37,492 nucleotides of DNA, taken from positions 1-37,492 of the forward strand of contig WQSQ01000006.1 of NCBI GenBank assembly GCA_009787775.1. The letters run 5' to 3'. Positions within the stretch are counted from its first letter, which is position 1. Each line of letters opens with the position of its first letter. This document shows positions 1-8,383 of this stretch, in pieces. The position numbers were made by a program, and so were the translations under genes. The notes beneath the pieces are model-generated. The model made no database searches, was not told the DNA's origin, and worked only from the letters and a program-made list of their open reading frames with translations. The DNA is from Treponema sp. (lineage in GTDB: Bacteria > Spirochaetota > Spirochaetia > Treponematales > Breznakiellaceae).

Positions 1-2
1 GC

Positions 3-1169
3 ATGTTAATTGATTTAAAGGATTATGGTTTTACGGGTGCGGATATCTTTGCCGCACAGGAAATAATAAAAGGAAAAAATCAGCAAGGGTTTATACCCGC
101 GAGAATTATTGAATCGCGCAGGGAACGATACAGGGTTATCTGCGAATACGGAGAAGCGCCCGCTGAAATAAAGGGGAGTTTTTTTCATAATCTTGAAGCG
201 GAAGATCCCTTTGACGAAAAGAAACTTAATGAAGACGCCTTATCGCAGTTCAGGGAACCTTCGGCGTTTCCTGTAGTCGGCGATTTTGTTGTTATGCGCT
301 ATAACGAACACGGCTCCTCATTGATCGATACTGTCTTAAAAAGAAGATCGCGGTTTTCAAGAGTTGACTTTCTAGGGCATGAAGAAGGCTATGTAAAAAA
401 TGTAAAAGAGCAGGTAAACTCCGCTAATTTTGATTATGTGTTCATAATGTCTTCCATGAACTTTGATCTTAATTCGAACCGTCTTGCAAGATATTTAACC
501 GCTGTCTTACAGAGCGGAGGTTTCCCGGTTTTTGTTTTAACAAAGTCCGACCTTGTTGAAGATCCGAACGCGCAGGCCGCTGAAGTCAGAAAAATCGCGA
601 GAGAGGTTCCTGTTATCGCTGTTAGCAGTAAAACAGGCCGCGGTATTGAGGATATTATGCCGTTTCTTGAACCTGCAAAAACCGTTGTTTTTCTCGGATC
701 TTCAGGAGTTGGAAAATCATCGCTTCTGAATTATCTCGCCGGACAGGAATTGATGGAAGTAAAAACAATCCGCGAAGATGACAGCAAGGGACGCCACACA
801 ACAACTTTCCGTCAGCTGTTTCGTCTTTCTTCCGGAGCGCTTGTAATTGACACGCCCGGTATGCGTGAAATGGGCCTTTGGGATTCACAGGAAGGCATCA
901 GCCTCGCATTCGCGGAGGTTGAGGAGCTTTTTTCAAAGTGCCGTTTTAGTGACTGTACTCACCAAAGCGAACCTGGCTGCGCTGTTCTTGCCGCGCTGGA
1001 AGACGGCAGCCTCTCTGCGTCGCAATGGAAAACATATCTTGCCCAAAGCAGGGAAAACGCTTTTGTAATAAGCCGTTCCGCTTATTTAAAACAAAAACAG
1101 GAGTTTCATAAAAACATTGCACAATACAGCCGCGCAAGGAAGAAAAAGGATAATTCATTCGGAGAGTGA
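3..1169 (+). CDS. rsgA: Ribosome small subunit-dependent GTPase A
   Basis: 388-aa ORF with circularly permuted GTPase motifs (TKSD ... GSSGVGKSSLLN ... DTPGMRE) and a C-terminal Cys/His zinc-binding segment (CRFSDCTHQSEPGCAV), typical of RsgA/YjeQ. Confidence 0.95.
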   Translation: MLIDLKDYGFTGADIFAAQEIIKGKNQQGFIPARIIESRRERYRVICEYGEAPAEIKGSFFHNLEAEDPFDEKKLNEDALSQFREPSAFPVVGDFVVMRYNEHGSSLIDTVLKRRSRFSRVDFLGHEEGYVKNVKEQVNSANFDYVFIMSSMNFDLNSNRLARYLTAVLQSGGFPVFVLTKSDLVEDPNAQAAEVRKIAREVPVIAVSSKTGRGIEDIMPFLEPAKTVVFLGSSGVGKSSLLNYLAGQELMEVKTIREDDSKGRHTTTFRQLFRLSSGALVIDTPGMREMGLWDSQEGISLAFAEVEELFSKCRFSDCTHQSEPGCAVLAALEDGSLSASQWKTYLAQSRENAFVISRSAYLKQKQEFHKNIAQYSRARKKKDNSFGE

Positions 1170-1219
1170 AAAAATGATTAAGAATGTTCATTTAATATTC
1201 ATTTGTTTTTTACCATAAT

Positions 1220-1258
1220 GGAAGTTGTTCAATAGCTTCAGTTTATTGAACAACTTCC
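1220..1258. repeat. 15-bp perfect inverted repeat (GGAAGTTGTTCAATA / TATTGAACAACTTCC), 9-nt loop, no T-tract on either side
   Basis: Arms at 1220-1234 and 1244-1258 are exact reverse complements. Confidence 0.9.
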
Positions 1259-1277
1259 CACAGTCGAATATTATTAC

Positions 1278-1601
1278 TTGTTAAAATTAAAGGATAAAAT
1301 TATGTTTGAAGAAATGTTTGATACTTACTGCGGGTTAAAATGTTCTGAATGCGAATACAAAGAAAAGAATAATTGTGACGGCTGCATTACCTCAAAAGGA
1401 AAACCGTTTCACGGAAAATGTGAAGTTGCAGATTGCGCAATTTCAAGAAACAGAAGATTCTGCGGAGAATGCGATAGTTTCCCATGCGAAACATTGAAAA
1501 ACTATTCTTTTGACAAAGAGCATGGCGATAACGGCGCGAGAATAGAACATTGCAAAGCGTTAAAAGCAGAAATGGTAAAAAAAGGCAAGACAAGGGATTA
1601 A
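1278..1601 (+). CDS. DUF3795-like cysteine-rich protein (start probably ATG at 1302, MFEEMFDTYCGLKCSEC)
   Basis: CGLKCSECEYKEKNNCDGC pattern with further CxxC/CxxxxC motifs, resembling DUF3795. Confidence 0.75.
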   Translation: MLKLKDKIMFEEMFDTYCGLKCSECEYKEKNNCDGCITSKGKPFHGKCEVADCAISRNRRFCGECDSFPCETLKNYSFDKEHGDNGARIEHCKALKAEMVKKGKTRD

Positions 1602-1634
1602 TCCCATAAGTATTTGAGGACATCATTGTGATTA

Positions 1635-1979
1635 TTGTTTTTGGGGCAATGGTGCGGCGGATGCAGAAGCGGTTATAATTGCTGTTCTTTTGCAGCATTG
1701 TTTAAAAATAATATTTGCCCGAATGTAAAATGCGCAAAGGAAAACAATCTAAACGGCTGTTATGAATGCAGCAAAATAGACGGATGCAAAACAGGCTATT
1801 ATGGTCAGAATAATGAATATACCGCAAAGGCAGCCGCCTTGTTTATTGGCAAATACGGCGAGGAATGCTATTCAAAAACATTGAAAAAAGCCATTGATTC
1901 AGGTAAAAATTATCCAAAAACATTTGATGAAACCGGAAGCGCAGAAGGCGCAGTAAAGTTATTGGAAAAATATTTATAA
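1635..1979 (+). CDS. Second DUF3795-like cysteine-rich protein, possibly N-terminally truncated
   Basis: CGGCRSGYNCCSF...CPNVKCAKENNLNGCYECSKIDGCKTGYY; resembles full-length DUF3795 architecture but lacks a convincing start/RBS. Confidence 0.55.
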   Translation: MFLGQWCGGCRSGYNCCSFAALFKNNICPNVKCAKENNLNGCYECSKIDGCKTGYYGQNNEYTAKAAALFIGKYGEECYSKTLKKAIDSGKNYPKTFDETGSAEGAVKLLEKYL

Positions 1980-2063
1980 TTGACTTGTTTGGTAGCCGGT
2001 TGTACGCCTAAACCGCAGACAATATAAGCGTTCACCAGCCTCTTTTTCTGCCTTAGTACTGAT

Positions 2064-2224
2064 TCATCATGCAGCCTATATTAAGCTATCACTATAGGCT
2101 AAAGTGAAGTATCACTGCAGTCTATAGTAGCTTATCACTTTAGGCTGTAGTGAGCATTCACTATAGCCTATAGTGGTATTTAACTATAGACTATAGTGAT
2201 ATTTAACTATAGACTGTAGTGATA
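2064..2224. repeat. Tandem array of 23-bp units each containing an imperfect CACTATAG-N-CTATAGTG dyad (6 clear units plus 1 degenerate)
   Basis: Units at 2087-2109, 2110-2132, 2133-2155, 2156-2178, 2179-2201, 2202-2224; degenerate unit 2064-2086; all exactly 23 bp. Confidence 0.9.
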
Positions 2225-2407
2225 TGTTGTACAAGGCAGGAACTTTGTAGCAGAATATCAATGAACAGCGCAAGAAAATACCCTGAAACTGAAGTGTCAA
2301 AAAGAAAAGAATCTGACAGTATTCGCTTCTTTGCTGTTGTTTGTGAGGTAGACGAATTTCGTATGTATATAGTTAAACGAAAATATTTTGCCAGAGTTTA
2401 TTCATCG

Positions 2408-2431
2408 CTCCACGCCATCCTTGGCGTGGGG
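2408..2431. repeat. Hairpin CTCCACGCCA-TCCT-TGGCGTGGGG
   Basis: 8 bp of perfect stem (CCACGCCA/TGGCGTGG) plus T-G and C-G extension, tetraloop TCCT; no T-tract. Confidence 0.8.
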
Positions 2432-2445
2432 AATATATTTAATAT

Positions 2446-2787
2446 TTAATGTAAACCACGTTTTTTCAAGATTTTTTCTATATCATTATTATATATTTTT
2501 TGTATTTTTAGAAATTCTTGGGTGATTTCTTTTGCCAGTAATTTTGAAGCATCATCACTTATGTCATCTGGAATAAATAATCTATATGCATCAATTTTTA
2601 ATGCCATTGAAAGACTTGCTAAAGTCTTATCGCTAATCCATGTCCGACAACCTTCAATATCACAAATCATTGCTGTTGAAATTCCTGCCTTTTCTGCAAG
2701 ACTTTCCTGGGTAATGCCCTCCATTTCTCGAAAACGCTTAATATTGGTCGCTAAATTTCTTCTTATAACCTGAGCTTTATCAGCCAT
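2446..2787 (-). CDS. XRE-family helix-turn-helix transcriptional regulator
   Basis: 113 aa with NIKRFREMEGITQESLAEKAGISTAMICDIEGCRTWISDKTLASLSMALKI, a Cro/C1-type HTH. Confidence 0.88.
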   Translation of the reverse strand: MADKAQVIRRNLATNIKRFREMEGITQESLAEKAGISTAMICDIEGCRTWISDKTLASLSMALKIDAYRLFIPDDISDDASKLLAKEITQEFLKIQKIYNNDIEKILKKRGLH

Positions 2788-2849
2788 ATATAGCTCTAAT
2801 ACTATGGTTTAAAGTAGGTAGTTTACACAGGATAATATCTAATAGGCTA

Positions 2850-2879
2850 TTGACATTATCTAATTTTATGAACTATTAT
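2850..2879 (+). promoter_or_regulatory. Putative sigma70-type promoter for the downstream lipoprotein gene
   Basis: TTGACA (2850-2855), 18-nt spacer, TATTAT (2874-2879), followed by AAGGAAGGAG RBS before ATG at 2930. Confidence 0.55.
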
Positions 2880-2929
2880 TTAAAAACAAGCTATTTAGGC
2901 TATAAAAATAATTAAGGAAGGAGTTTAAG

Positions 2930-3907
2930 ATGAAGAAATTGGTAAATTTGAGTGGAATTATTGCCTTAGTAGCAATAATTGGATTTTTATTGGTAGGTTG
3001 CGATTTTTTAACTGGTGGTGATGATTCTGGTAATGATGGTGGTGGTACTGGTGGCGGAAGCGGCACGACTCCAAGTATAACAATTAGGAATAACACAGGA
3101 TATTATATACATTCTTGGTATATAAAACCGTCAAATTCGACTGATTGGGGTTCAGAAATTTGGGTATGGCAATCAGATGGAGATTCTAAAACTCATAGTT
3201 TTTCTCAATCATTATCATCAAATAACGTATATGATATTCGATTGGCTCAAAATCAATTTGGTGGTGGACATAATTTTAGAAAATATGGTGTTACAATATC
3301 AAATGGAATGACAATCAATTTTACATCTAGTGATCTTAATGATGGAAATAATCTCCCAAGTATAACAATTCAAAATAGATCAGGTGTATCTTTTAATTCA
3401 TTTAAAATTAAACCTTCTTCTTCATCAGATTGGGGGACAAGTTTTGGATCTATTTCAAATAATGATGATCGAACTGTAACAATTCCAATTCCACCTTCAA
3501 GTTATACAGTATTTGATCTTCAAATGGGATCATCAAATCCAACTAATACATATACAAGAACAAATGTTGCCATTACAAATGGTATGAATTTTATATTTAC
3601 TAGTGCTGATAAGGATAATCCAACAATAGAAATGCCAGTTATTGTTATTCAAAATAACACAGGATATTATATACATTCTTGGTATATAAAACCGTCAAAT
3701 TCGACTGATTGGGGTTCAGAAATTTGGGTATGGCAATCTGATGGAACATTAAAAACACATACTTTATCGCAGTCTTTATCAACTAATAATGTATATGACA
3801 TTCGGTTGGCTCAAAATCAATTTGGTGGCGGATATAACTTTATAAAAAATAATGTTATGATTTCTGAAGGTATGATTTTAACATTTACTACAACTGATTT
3901 GAAATAA
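2930..3907 (+). CDS. Secreted lipoprotein with three tandem beta-rich repeats
   Basis: N-terminal MKKLVNLSGIIALVAIIGFLLVGC lipobox; three repeat modules starting ITIRNNTGYYIHSWYIKPSNSTDWGS / ITIQNRSGVSFNSFKIKPSSSSDWGT / IVIQNNTGYYIHSWYIKPSNSTDWGS. Confidence 0.85.
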   Translation: MKKLVNLSGIIALVAIIGFLLVGCDFLTGGDDSGNDGGGTGGGSGTTPSITIRNNTGYYIHSWYIKPSNSTDWGSEIWVWQSDGDSKTHSFSQSLSSNNVYDIRLAQNQFGGGHNFRKYGVTISNGMTINFTSSDLNDGNNLPSITIQNRSGVSFNSFKIKPSSSSDWGTSFGSISNNDDRTVTIPIPPSSYTVFDLQMGSSNPTNTYTRTNVAITNGMNFIFTSADKDNPTIEMPVIVIQNNTGYYIHSWYIKPSNSTDWGSEIWVWQSDGTLKTHTLSQSLSTNNVYDIRLAQNQFGGGYNFIKNNVMISEGMILTFTTTDLK

Positions 3908-3936
3908 TAAATATTTCAAATAAAAAATTATTGTAT

Positions 3937-3967
3937 AACCACCGCCATTCATGGCGGTGGTTTTTTG
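3937..3967 (+). terminator. Rho-independent terminator of the lipoprotein gene
   Basis: AACCACCGCCA-TTCA-TGGCGGTGGTT (11-bp perfect stem) followed by TTTTTT. Confidence 0.88.
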
Positions 3968-4084
3968 AAAGAGGGCAAAATATTTTCGTTTAACAAACAG
4001 TATGCGCTACGCCACCTGTTCGACGGCTCGGGGTTCGAAAAACCGCAGTCGCCTACGGCTTTGTGCGGCTTTTTCTCACCCACA

Positions 4085-4132
4085 TTCCAGCCCACCGCAA
4101 ACCTGCGGTTTGCTTTATAAGGTGGGCTGGAA
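4085..4132. repeat. Nested (composite) inverted repeat
   Basis: Outer arms TTCCAGCCCACC (4085-4096)/GGTGGGCTGGAA (4121-4132), perfect 12 bp; inner arms GCAAACC (4097-4103)/GGTTTGC (4107-4113). Confidence 0.9.
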
Positions 4133-4408
4133 CGTCGCATACTTATAACGTTTTGAAGCAGGCTTTTCCTTAGATGACCCAAAATTATATTTTTGGGGAT
4201 TATCTAATGGTAATCGTTTAGGAGTGATTTTCTCCTTTGTTTTAACAATGCTACCAACCATGTGTTTACCCTCAGTCATTCCTGTTTTATAAGAGAACAA
4301 AACATCGCTGTTGTTATTCTTTTATGCCAAATTACCATTTTTTGTGCATGATAAAATGAACGGCAAGTTTTATCAAGGCTCCTTTTTATATAAAAATGTT
4401 TAAAATAA

Positions 4409-5137
4409 TCACGTTTGTCCGTAATAAGCATCGGGCCCGTGTTTGCGTTCCCAGTGTTTTCTGATAATATGTTCGGGAAGCGGTTTTGCATGAGGATTAA
4501 TTGTGATTGTGAGATACGCCATTTTACAGATCTCTTCCAGGATGACACTGTTGTATACAGAATGGGCTGCGCTGTTTCCCCATGTAAAAGGACCGTGACC
4601 CGCCACAAGAACCATATTGTTATTGGAAGGATTCAGATTTCTTTTTCTAAACGTTTCCAGAATTAAATTTCCCGTCTCAAGCTCATAGTTGTTTTTTACG
4701 GTTTCCTCGTCCATGTACTCTGTGCATGTAATTTCTTCAATGCTGTAATCTGCATGCGTTGTTCCGAAAACAGGAACTGATCTTTTTGCCTGCGCCCAGG
4801 AAACAGCGTATGTTGAATGTGTGTGAGTAATGCCCCGTAAACTGCTGGGTGCAAATGAGGAAAACTCACGGTATAAAACCATATGTGTCTTTGTATCAGA
4901 TGAAGGTTTCAGGCTGCGCCGCTGCGAGTCTTCGATTATTTTTCCTTCAATGTCAAGCAGCACCATTGAATCTGGAGTCAATTTGTCATAATCAACACCG
5001 GACGGCTTTATCGCGAATATTCCGCTTTTGGGATCAAAAGCGGAAGCATTCCCCCATGTATAAACAGCAAGACTGTGGCGCTGTATTTCCATATTCGCTT
5101 CATATGCTTCTTCGCGTAATGTTTTATATATGTTCAT
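4409..5137 (-). CDS. araD: L-ribulose-5-phosphate 4-epimerase (class II aldolase family); ORF extends to 5164 but start MNIYKTLREEAYEAN is more likely
   Basis: HSLAVYTWGNASAFD, KPSGVDYDKLTPDSMVLLD, THTHSTYAVSWAQAKRSVPVFGTTHADY, typical AraD; sits in an arabinose operon. Confidence 0.92.
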   Translation of the reverse strand: MNIYKTLREEAYEANMEIQRHSLAVYTWGNASAFDPKSGIFAIKPSGVDYDKLTPDSMVLLDIEGKIIEDSQRRSLKPSSDTKTHMVLYREFSSFAPSSLRGITHTHSTYAVSWAQAKRSVPVFGTTHADYSIEEITCTEYMDEETVKNNYELETGNLILETFRKRNLNPSNNNMVLVAGHGPFTWGNSAAHSVYNSVILEEICKMAYLTITINPHAKPLPEHIIRKHWERKHGPDAYYGQT

Positions 5138-6617
5138 AACAGGAAGCGCTCCAGCTAAGTTCATTGCACAGCTTATTAATGTTTGTATCTTTGTCTATAA
5201 CAACAAATTCTACACCGCACATTTGGGCCCAGTCACGGAAGTATTCCGTTGAAAGAGCGGTACTGTATACAGAATGATGGGTTCCGCCGCATAGTATCCA
5301 CGCCTCAGCTGAATCATAAATATTGGGGTGCGCTCTCCAAAGAGCGCGCGCGACAGGAAGCTTTGGCATTTCATTTTCAATTTTTACGGTTTCAATTTCA
5401 TTCACTATCATTCTGAAACGTGTACCAAGATCAATTAAGGTCGCAAGTACCGCGTTTCCCGGAGCGGCATTAAACACCATACGCGCAGGATCAGCCTTTC
5501 CTCCGATTCCGAGCGGATGTACTTCAATGCGCGGTTTGCCGTCTGCAATAGAGGGGCAAACCTCAAGCATATGCGCTCCAAGTACTGCTTCCTTTCCGGG
5601 TTCAAAGTGATAAGTGTAATCTTCCATGAATGAAACGCCGCCTGAAAGACCGGATGCCATTACTTTTGCCGAACGTGTCAGCATGGATTGCTTCCAGTCT
5701 CCCTCAGCTCCGAAACCGTATCCCTGTTCCATGAGTCTCTGTACAGCTAAACCAGGCAACTGAGGCAGACCGTGAAGATCCTGAAAGGTTGTAGTAAACG
5801 CACCGGCATTTTCCTTTTCAAGCAATTCCTTAAGTGCAATTTCAATTTTTACCTGTTCAAGCATCGCGTCTCTTGCTTTTCCCGCCTGTTTTAAACTAGG
5901 GGCAAGTTCATAAGAAGAGGCATACTCCTGCGCAAGCTTTTCTGCCTGCGCGCCGCTGACATTTGCGTAACGGCATGCAAGTTCTCCGATACCCCATGTA
6001 TTTACCTGCCATCCCAGCCTGATTTGAGCTTCAACTTTATCTCCTTCTGTAACAGCAACTTCGCGCATGTTGTCTCCCAGACGCAGTACTACAGAGTTCA
6101 TTCCGTCCTGCTTCGCGGCCGCGGCGCGCATCCATACTCCAATACGGCGGCGTAATTCCCTGTCCTGCCAGAAACCAGCGACAACCTTGCGAGCCAGACG
6201 CATTCTAGCGTGAATATATCCGTGCTCTCTGTCACCGTGCGCTGATTGATTAAGATTCATAAAATCCATATCTATGGAAGCCCAGGGAATGTCGCGGTTA
6301 AACTGAGTGTGCAGATGAAGAAGAGGCTTGCGGTTAACTGCCAGACCTTGTATCCACATTTTGGAAGGCGAGAATGTATGCATCCACGTAATGATGCCTG
6401 CGCAGGATTCACAGGAAGCCGCTTCTTCAAAAAGGCTGCGGATTCCAGAAGGGGAAACGGCAGTCGGTTTTAAAACTACAGTACCGGCAATAAGCGGATC
6501 CCTGTTGAATTCATCTGTAATAATACGGGAGTGATCTGCAACCTGCTTAAGTGTCTCATCTCCATAAAGGTCCTGACTTCCGGCAATAAACCAGAATTCG
6601 CATTTTTTAAGATTCAT
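5124..6617 (-). CDS. araA: L-arabinose isomerase
   Basis: 497 aa: FWFIAGSQDLYGDETLKQV, GIITWMHTFSPSKMWIQGL, LHTQFNRDIPW, EDYTYHFEPGKEAVLGAHMLEVCPSI, characteristic of AraA. Confidence 0.96.
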   Translation of the reverse strand: MNLKKCEFWFIAGSQDLYGDETLKQVADHSRIITDEFNRDPLIAGTVVLKPTAVSPSGIRSLFEEAASCESCAGIITWMHTFSPSKMWIQGLAVNRKPLLHLHTQFNRDIPWASIDMDFMNLNQSAHGDREHGYIHARMRLARKVVAGFWQDRELRRRIGVWMRAAAAKQDGMNSVVLRLGDNMREVAVTEGDKVEAQIRLGWQVNTWGIGELACRYANVSGAQAEKLAQEYASSYELAPSLKQAGKARDAMLEQVKIEIALKELLEKENAGAFTTTFQDLHGLPQLPGLAVQRLMEQGYGFGAEGDWKQSMLTRSAKVMASGLSGGVSFMEDYTYHFEPGKEAVLGAHMLEVCPSIADGKPRIEVHPLGIGGKADPARMVFNAAPGNAVLATLIDLGTRFRMIVNEIETVKIENEMPKLPVARALWRAHPNIYDSAEAWILCGGTHHSVYSTALSTEYFRDWAQMCGVEFVVIDKDTNINKLCNELSWSASCYEHI

Positions 6618-6619
6618 TT

Positions 6620-8266
6620 TTATCTCCTTGTAAAGTTTTCAGCTGCAGATTTTTCAATTATTAGTCCCGCTTTATAATGTTCCATAAACATATTAAAACT
6701 TTTTACATCATCAGCATTTGGTTCCAATTTTACGCTTGCAAGACCGGCAAAAACATTTTCCGAAAGAAATCTGTCAAGTGACAGTTTTTCATTTTTATTT
6801 TGCTGCATGAACGCGGCTAAAAGAGCGATACCCCACGCTCCTCCTTCGGTGCTTAAACCGCAGTTTGATGAGTCTTCCATTACCGAAACTGGTGTATTAA
6901 AAGCGGCTGCCATAAACCGCTGGCCTGCTTCCCTGGTTTTAAAAAACCCGCCGTGACCCAGGAGACTGTCAATGCGAACCTGCTCCTTTTCCAGAATGTC
7001 TATTCCAAGTTTTAAAGTTCCAAGAGCGGAAAATAAAATGGTTCTCATAAAATTTGCCAATGTAAAACTGCTGTCCGCAAAACGGACAAAAAGCGGACGG
7101 CCTTCGTCAACTCCGGCAAGCGGCTCTCCTGAAAAAAAGTTATAAGAAAGAAGTCCGCCTGAATTTATTTCCGCTTCCAGCGCTTTTGAATAAAAAAGCC
7201 GGTAAAGATCAGTTTTGCTCAATGTTATCCCTGCGCTCTCAAGGATTTCATTAAACAGCCGAATCCATGCGTCAATGTCGGATGTGCAGTTATTGCCGTG
7301 AACCATTGCAACGGGTTTCCCAGCCGGAGTAGCGACTATATCAATTTCTGGGTATACCTTTGACAGTTTTTTCTCCATAACGATCATTGCAAATACGGAA
7401 GTTCCTGCCGAAATATTACCGGTTCTCTCCTTTATACTATTGGTCGCAATCATGCCTGTTCCCGCGTCTCCTTCCGGCGGACAGAACGGAATATTCTGCT
7501 TTGCCGCACCTGGTTTTAACGAGCCGTCAGGGGAAAGAAGCAAAGCGCCTTCATCCGTTAATGTTCCGGCTTCTTCGCCCGCTTTTAATATTTTTGGGAG
7601 AATGTCTTTTATATCCCAGTTATAATTATACACGGATGCAAGAGCAGAGAACTGATTCAGCATCGCAGAGTCGTAGTTTTGCGTAACATTGTCAATCGGA
7701 AACATGCCTGATGCGTCTCCTATTCCAATCACTTTTTCTCCGGTCAGCTTCCAGTGTACATAGCCTGCCAGGGTCGTAAAAAAATCAACATCCTTTACAT
7801 GGTCTTCTTTATTCAGCATTGCCTGATAAAGATGAGCAATACTCCAGCGCAAAGGTATGTTAAACTGAAACTTTTCTGTTAGAACAGACGCGGCTTTTTC
7901 TGTTGTAGTATTGCGCCATGTCCTGAACTGAGCGAGCTGTCTGCCGTCTTTATCAAAAACAAGATAACCATGCATCATGGCAGATATTCCGATTGCGCCG
8001 ATTGTAGTAATATTAATGCCGTAATGTTCCTTTACATCTGATGCCAAACAGCGGTAACTTGCCAGAAGCCCTTTCCATACATCATCCAAACGATATGTCC
8101 ACAATCCATTTTCCAGCCGGTTCTCCCAATCGTAACTTCCTGCGGCAACAGGCTTATAATTTGTTTCTCCGCCGGATGTGTTCAGCAAAACCGCTTTAAT
8201 GCGTGTTGAACCCAATTCGATACCAAGCGCTGTTCTTCCTTCATTAATGACTTGCTCTGTTTTCAT
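6620..8266 (-). CDS. FGGY-family carbohydrate kinase, probably the operon's ribulokinase
   Basis: [15 protein letters not shown] phosphate-binding motif, [38 protein letters not shown]; immediately upstream of araA. Confidence 0.85.
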   Translation of the reverse strand: MKTEQVINEGRTALGIELGSTRIKAVLLNTSGGETNYKPVAAGSYDWENRLENGLWTYRLDDVWKGLLASYRCLASDVKEHYGINITTIGAIGISAMMHGYLVFDKDGRQLAQFRTWRNTTTEKAASVLTEKFQFNIPLRWSIAHLYQAMLNKEDHVKDVDFFTTLAGYVHWKLTGEKVIGIGDASGMFPIDNVTQNYDSAMLNQFSALASVYNYNWDIKDILPKILKAGEEAGTLTDEGALLLSPDGSLKPGAAKQNIPFCPPEGDAGTGMIATNSIKERTGNISAGTSVFAMIVMEKKLSKVYPEIDIVATPAGKPVAMVHGNNCTSDIDAWIRLFNEILESAGITLSKTDLYRLFYSKALEAEINSGGLLSYNFFSGEPLAGVDEGRPLFVRFADSSFTLANFMRTILFSALGTLKLGIDILEKEQVRIDSLLGHGGFFKTREAGQRFMAAAFNTPVSVMEDSSNCGLSTEGGAWGIALLAAFMQQNKNEKLSLDRFLSENVFAGLASVKLEPNADDVKSFNMFMEHYKAGLIIEKSAAENFTRR

Positions 8267-8383
8267 TAATTAGTTCCTTTATAAATATATATTTGTTCAT
8301 AGTAGTTTTACAACCTAAATATTTTAATTCCCCGCTAATTAAATATAATGGACATCTGCATTCATCCGGGATAGAATGCCGTT

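Noticed and set aside
2064-2224. CRISPR array
   Set aside because: Units are contiguous 23-bp repeats with no unique spacers, and no cas genes are in the window.
2219-2449. 76-aa + strand ORF downstream of the array
   Set aside because: Starts in array-flanking sequence and runs through the 2408-2431 hairpin; no recognisable protein features.
4020-4080. tRNA (GGGTTCGAAAAACC looks like a T-arm)
   Set aside because: No acceptor stem, D-arm or anticodon arm can be assembled around it.
3949-4300. Minus-strand ORFs of 77 and 61 aa
   Set aside because: Mostly translations of the composite palindrome region; no recognisable domain or RBS.
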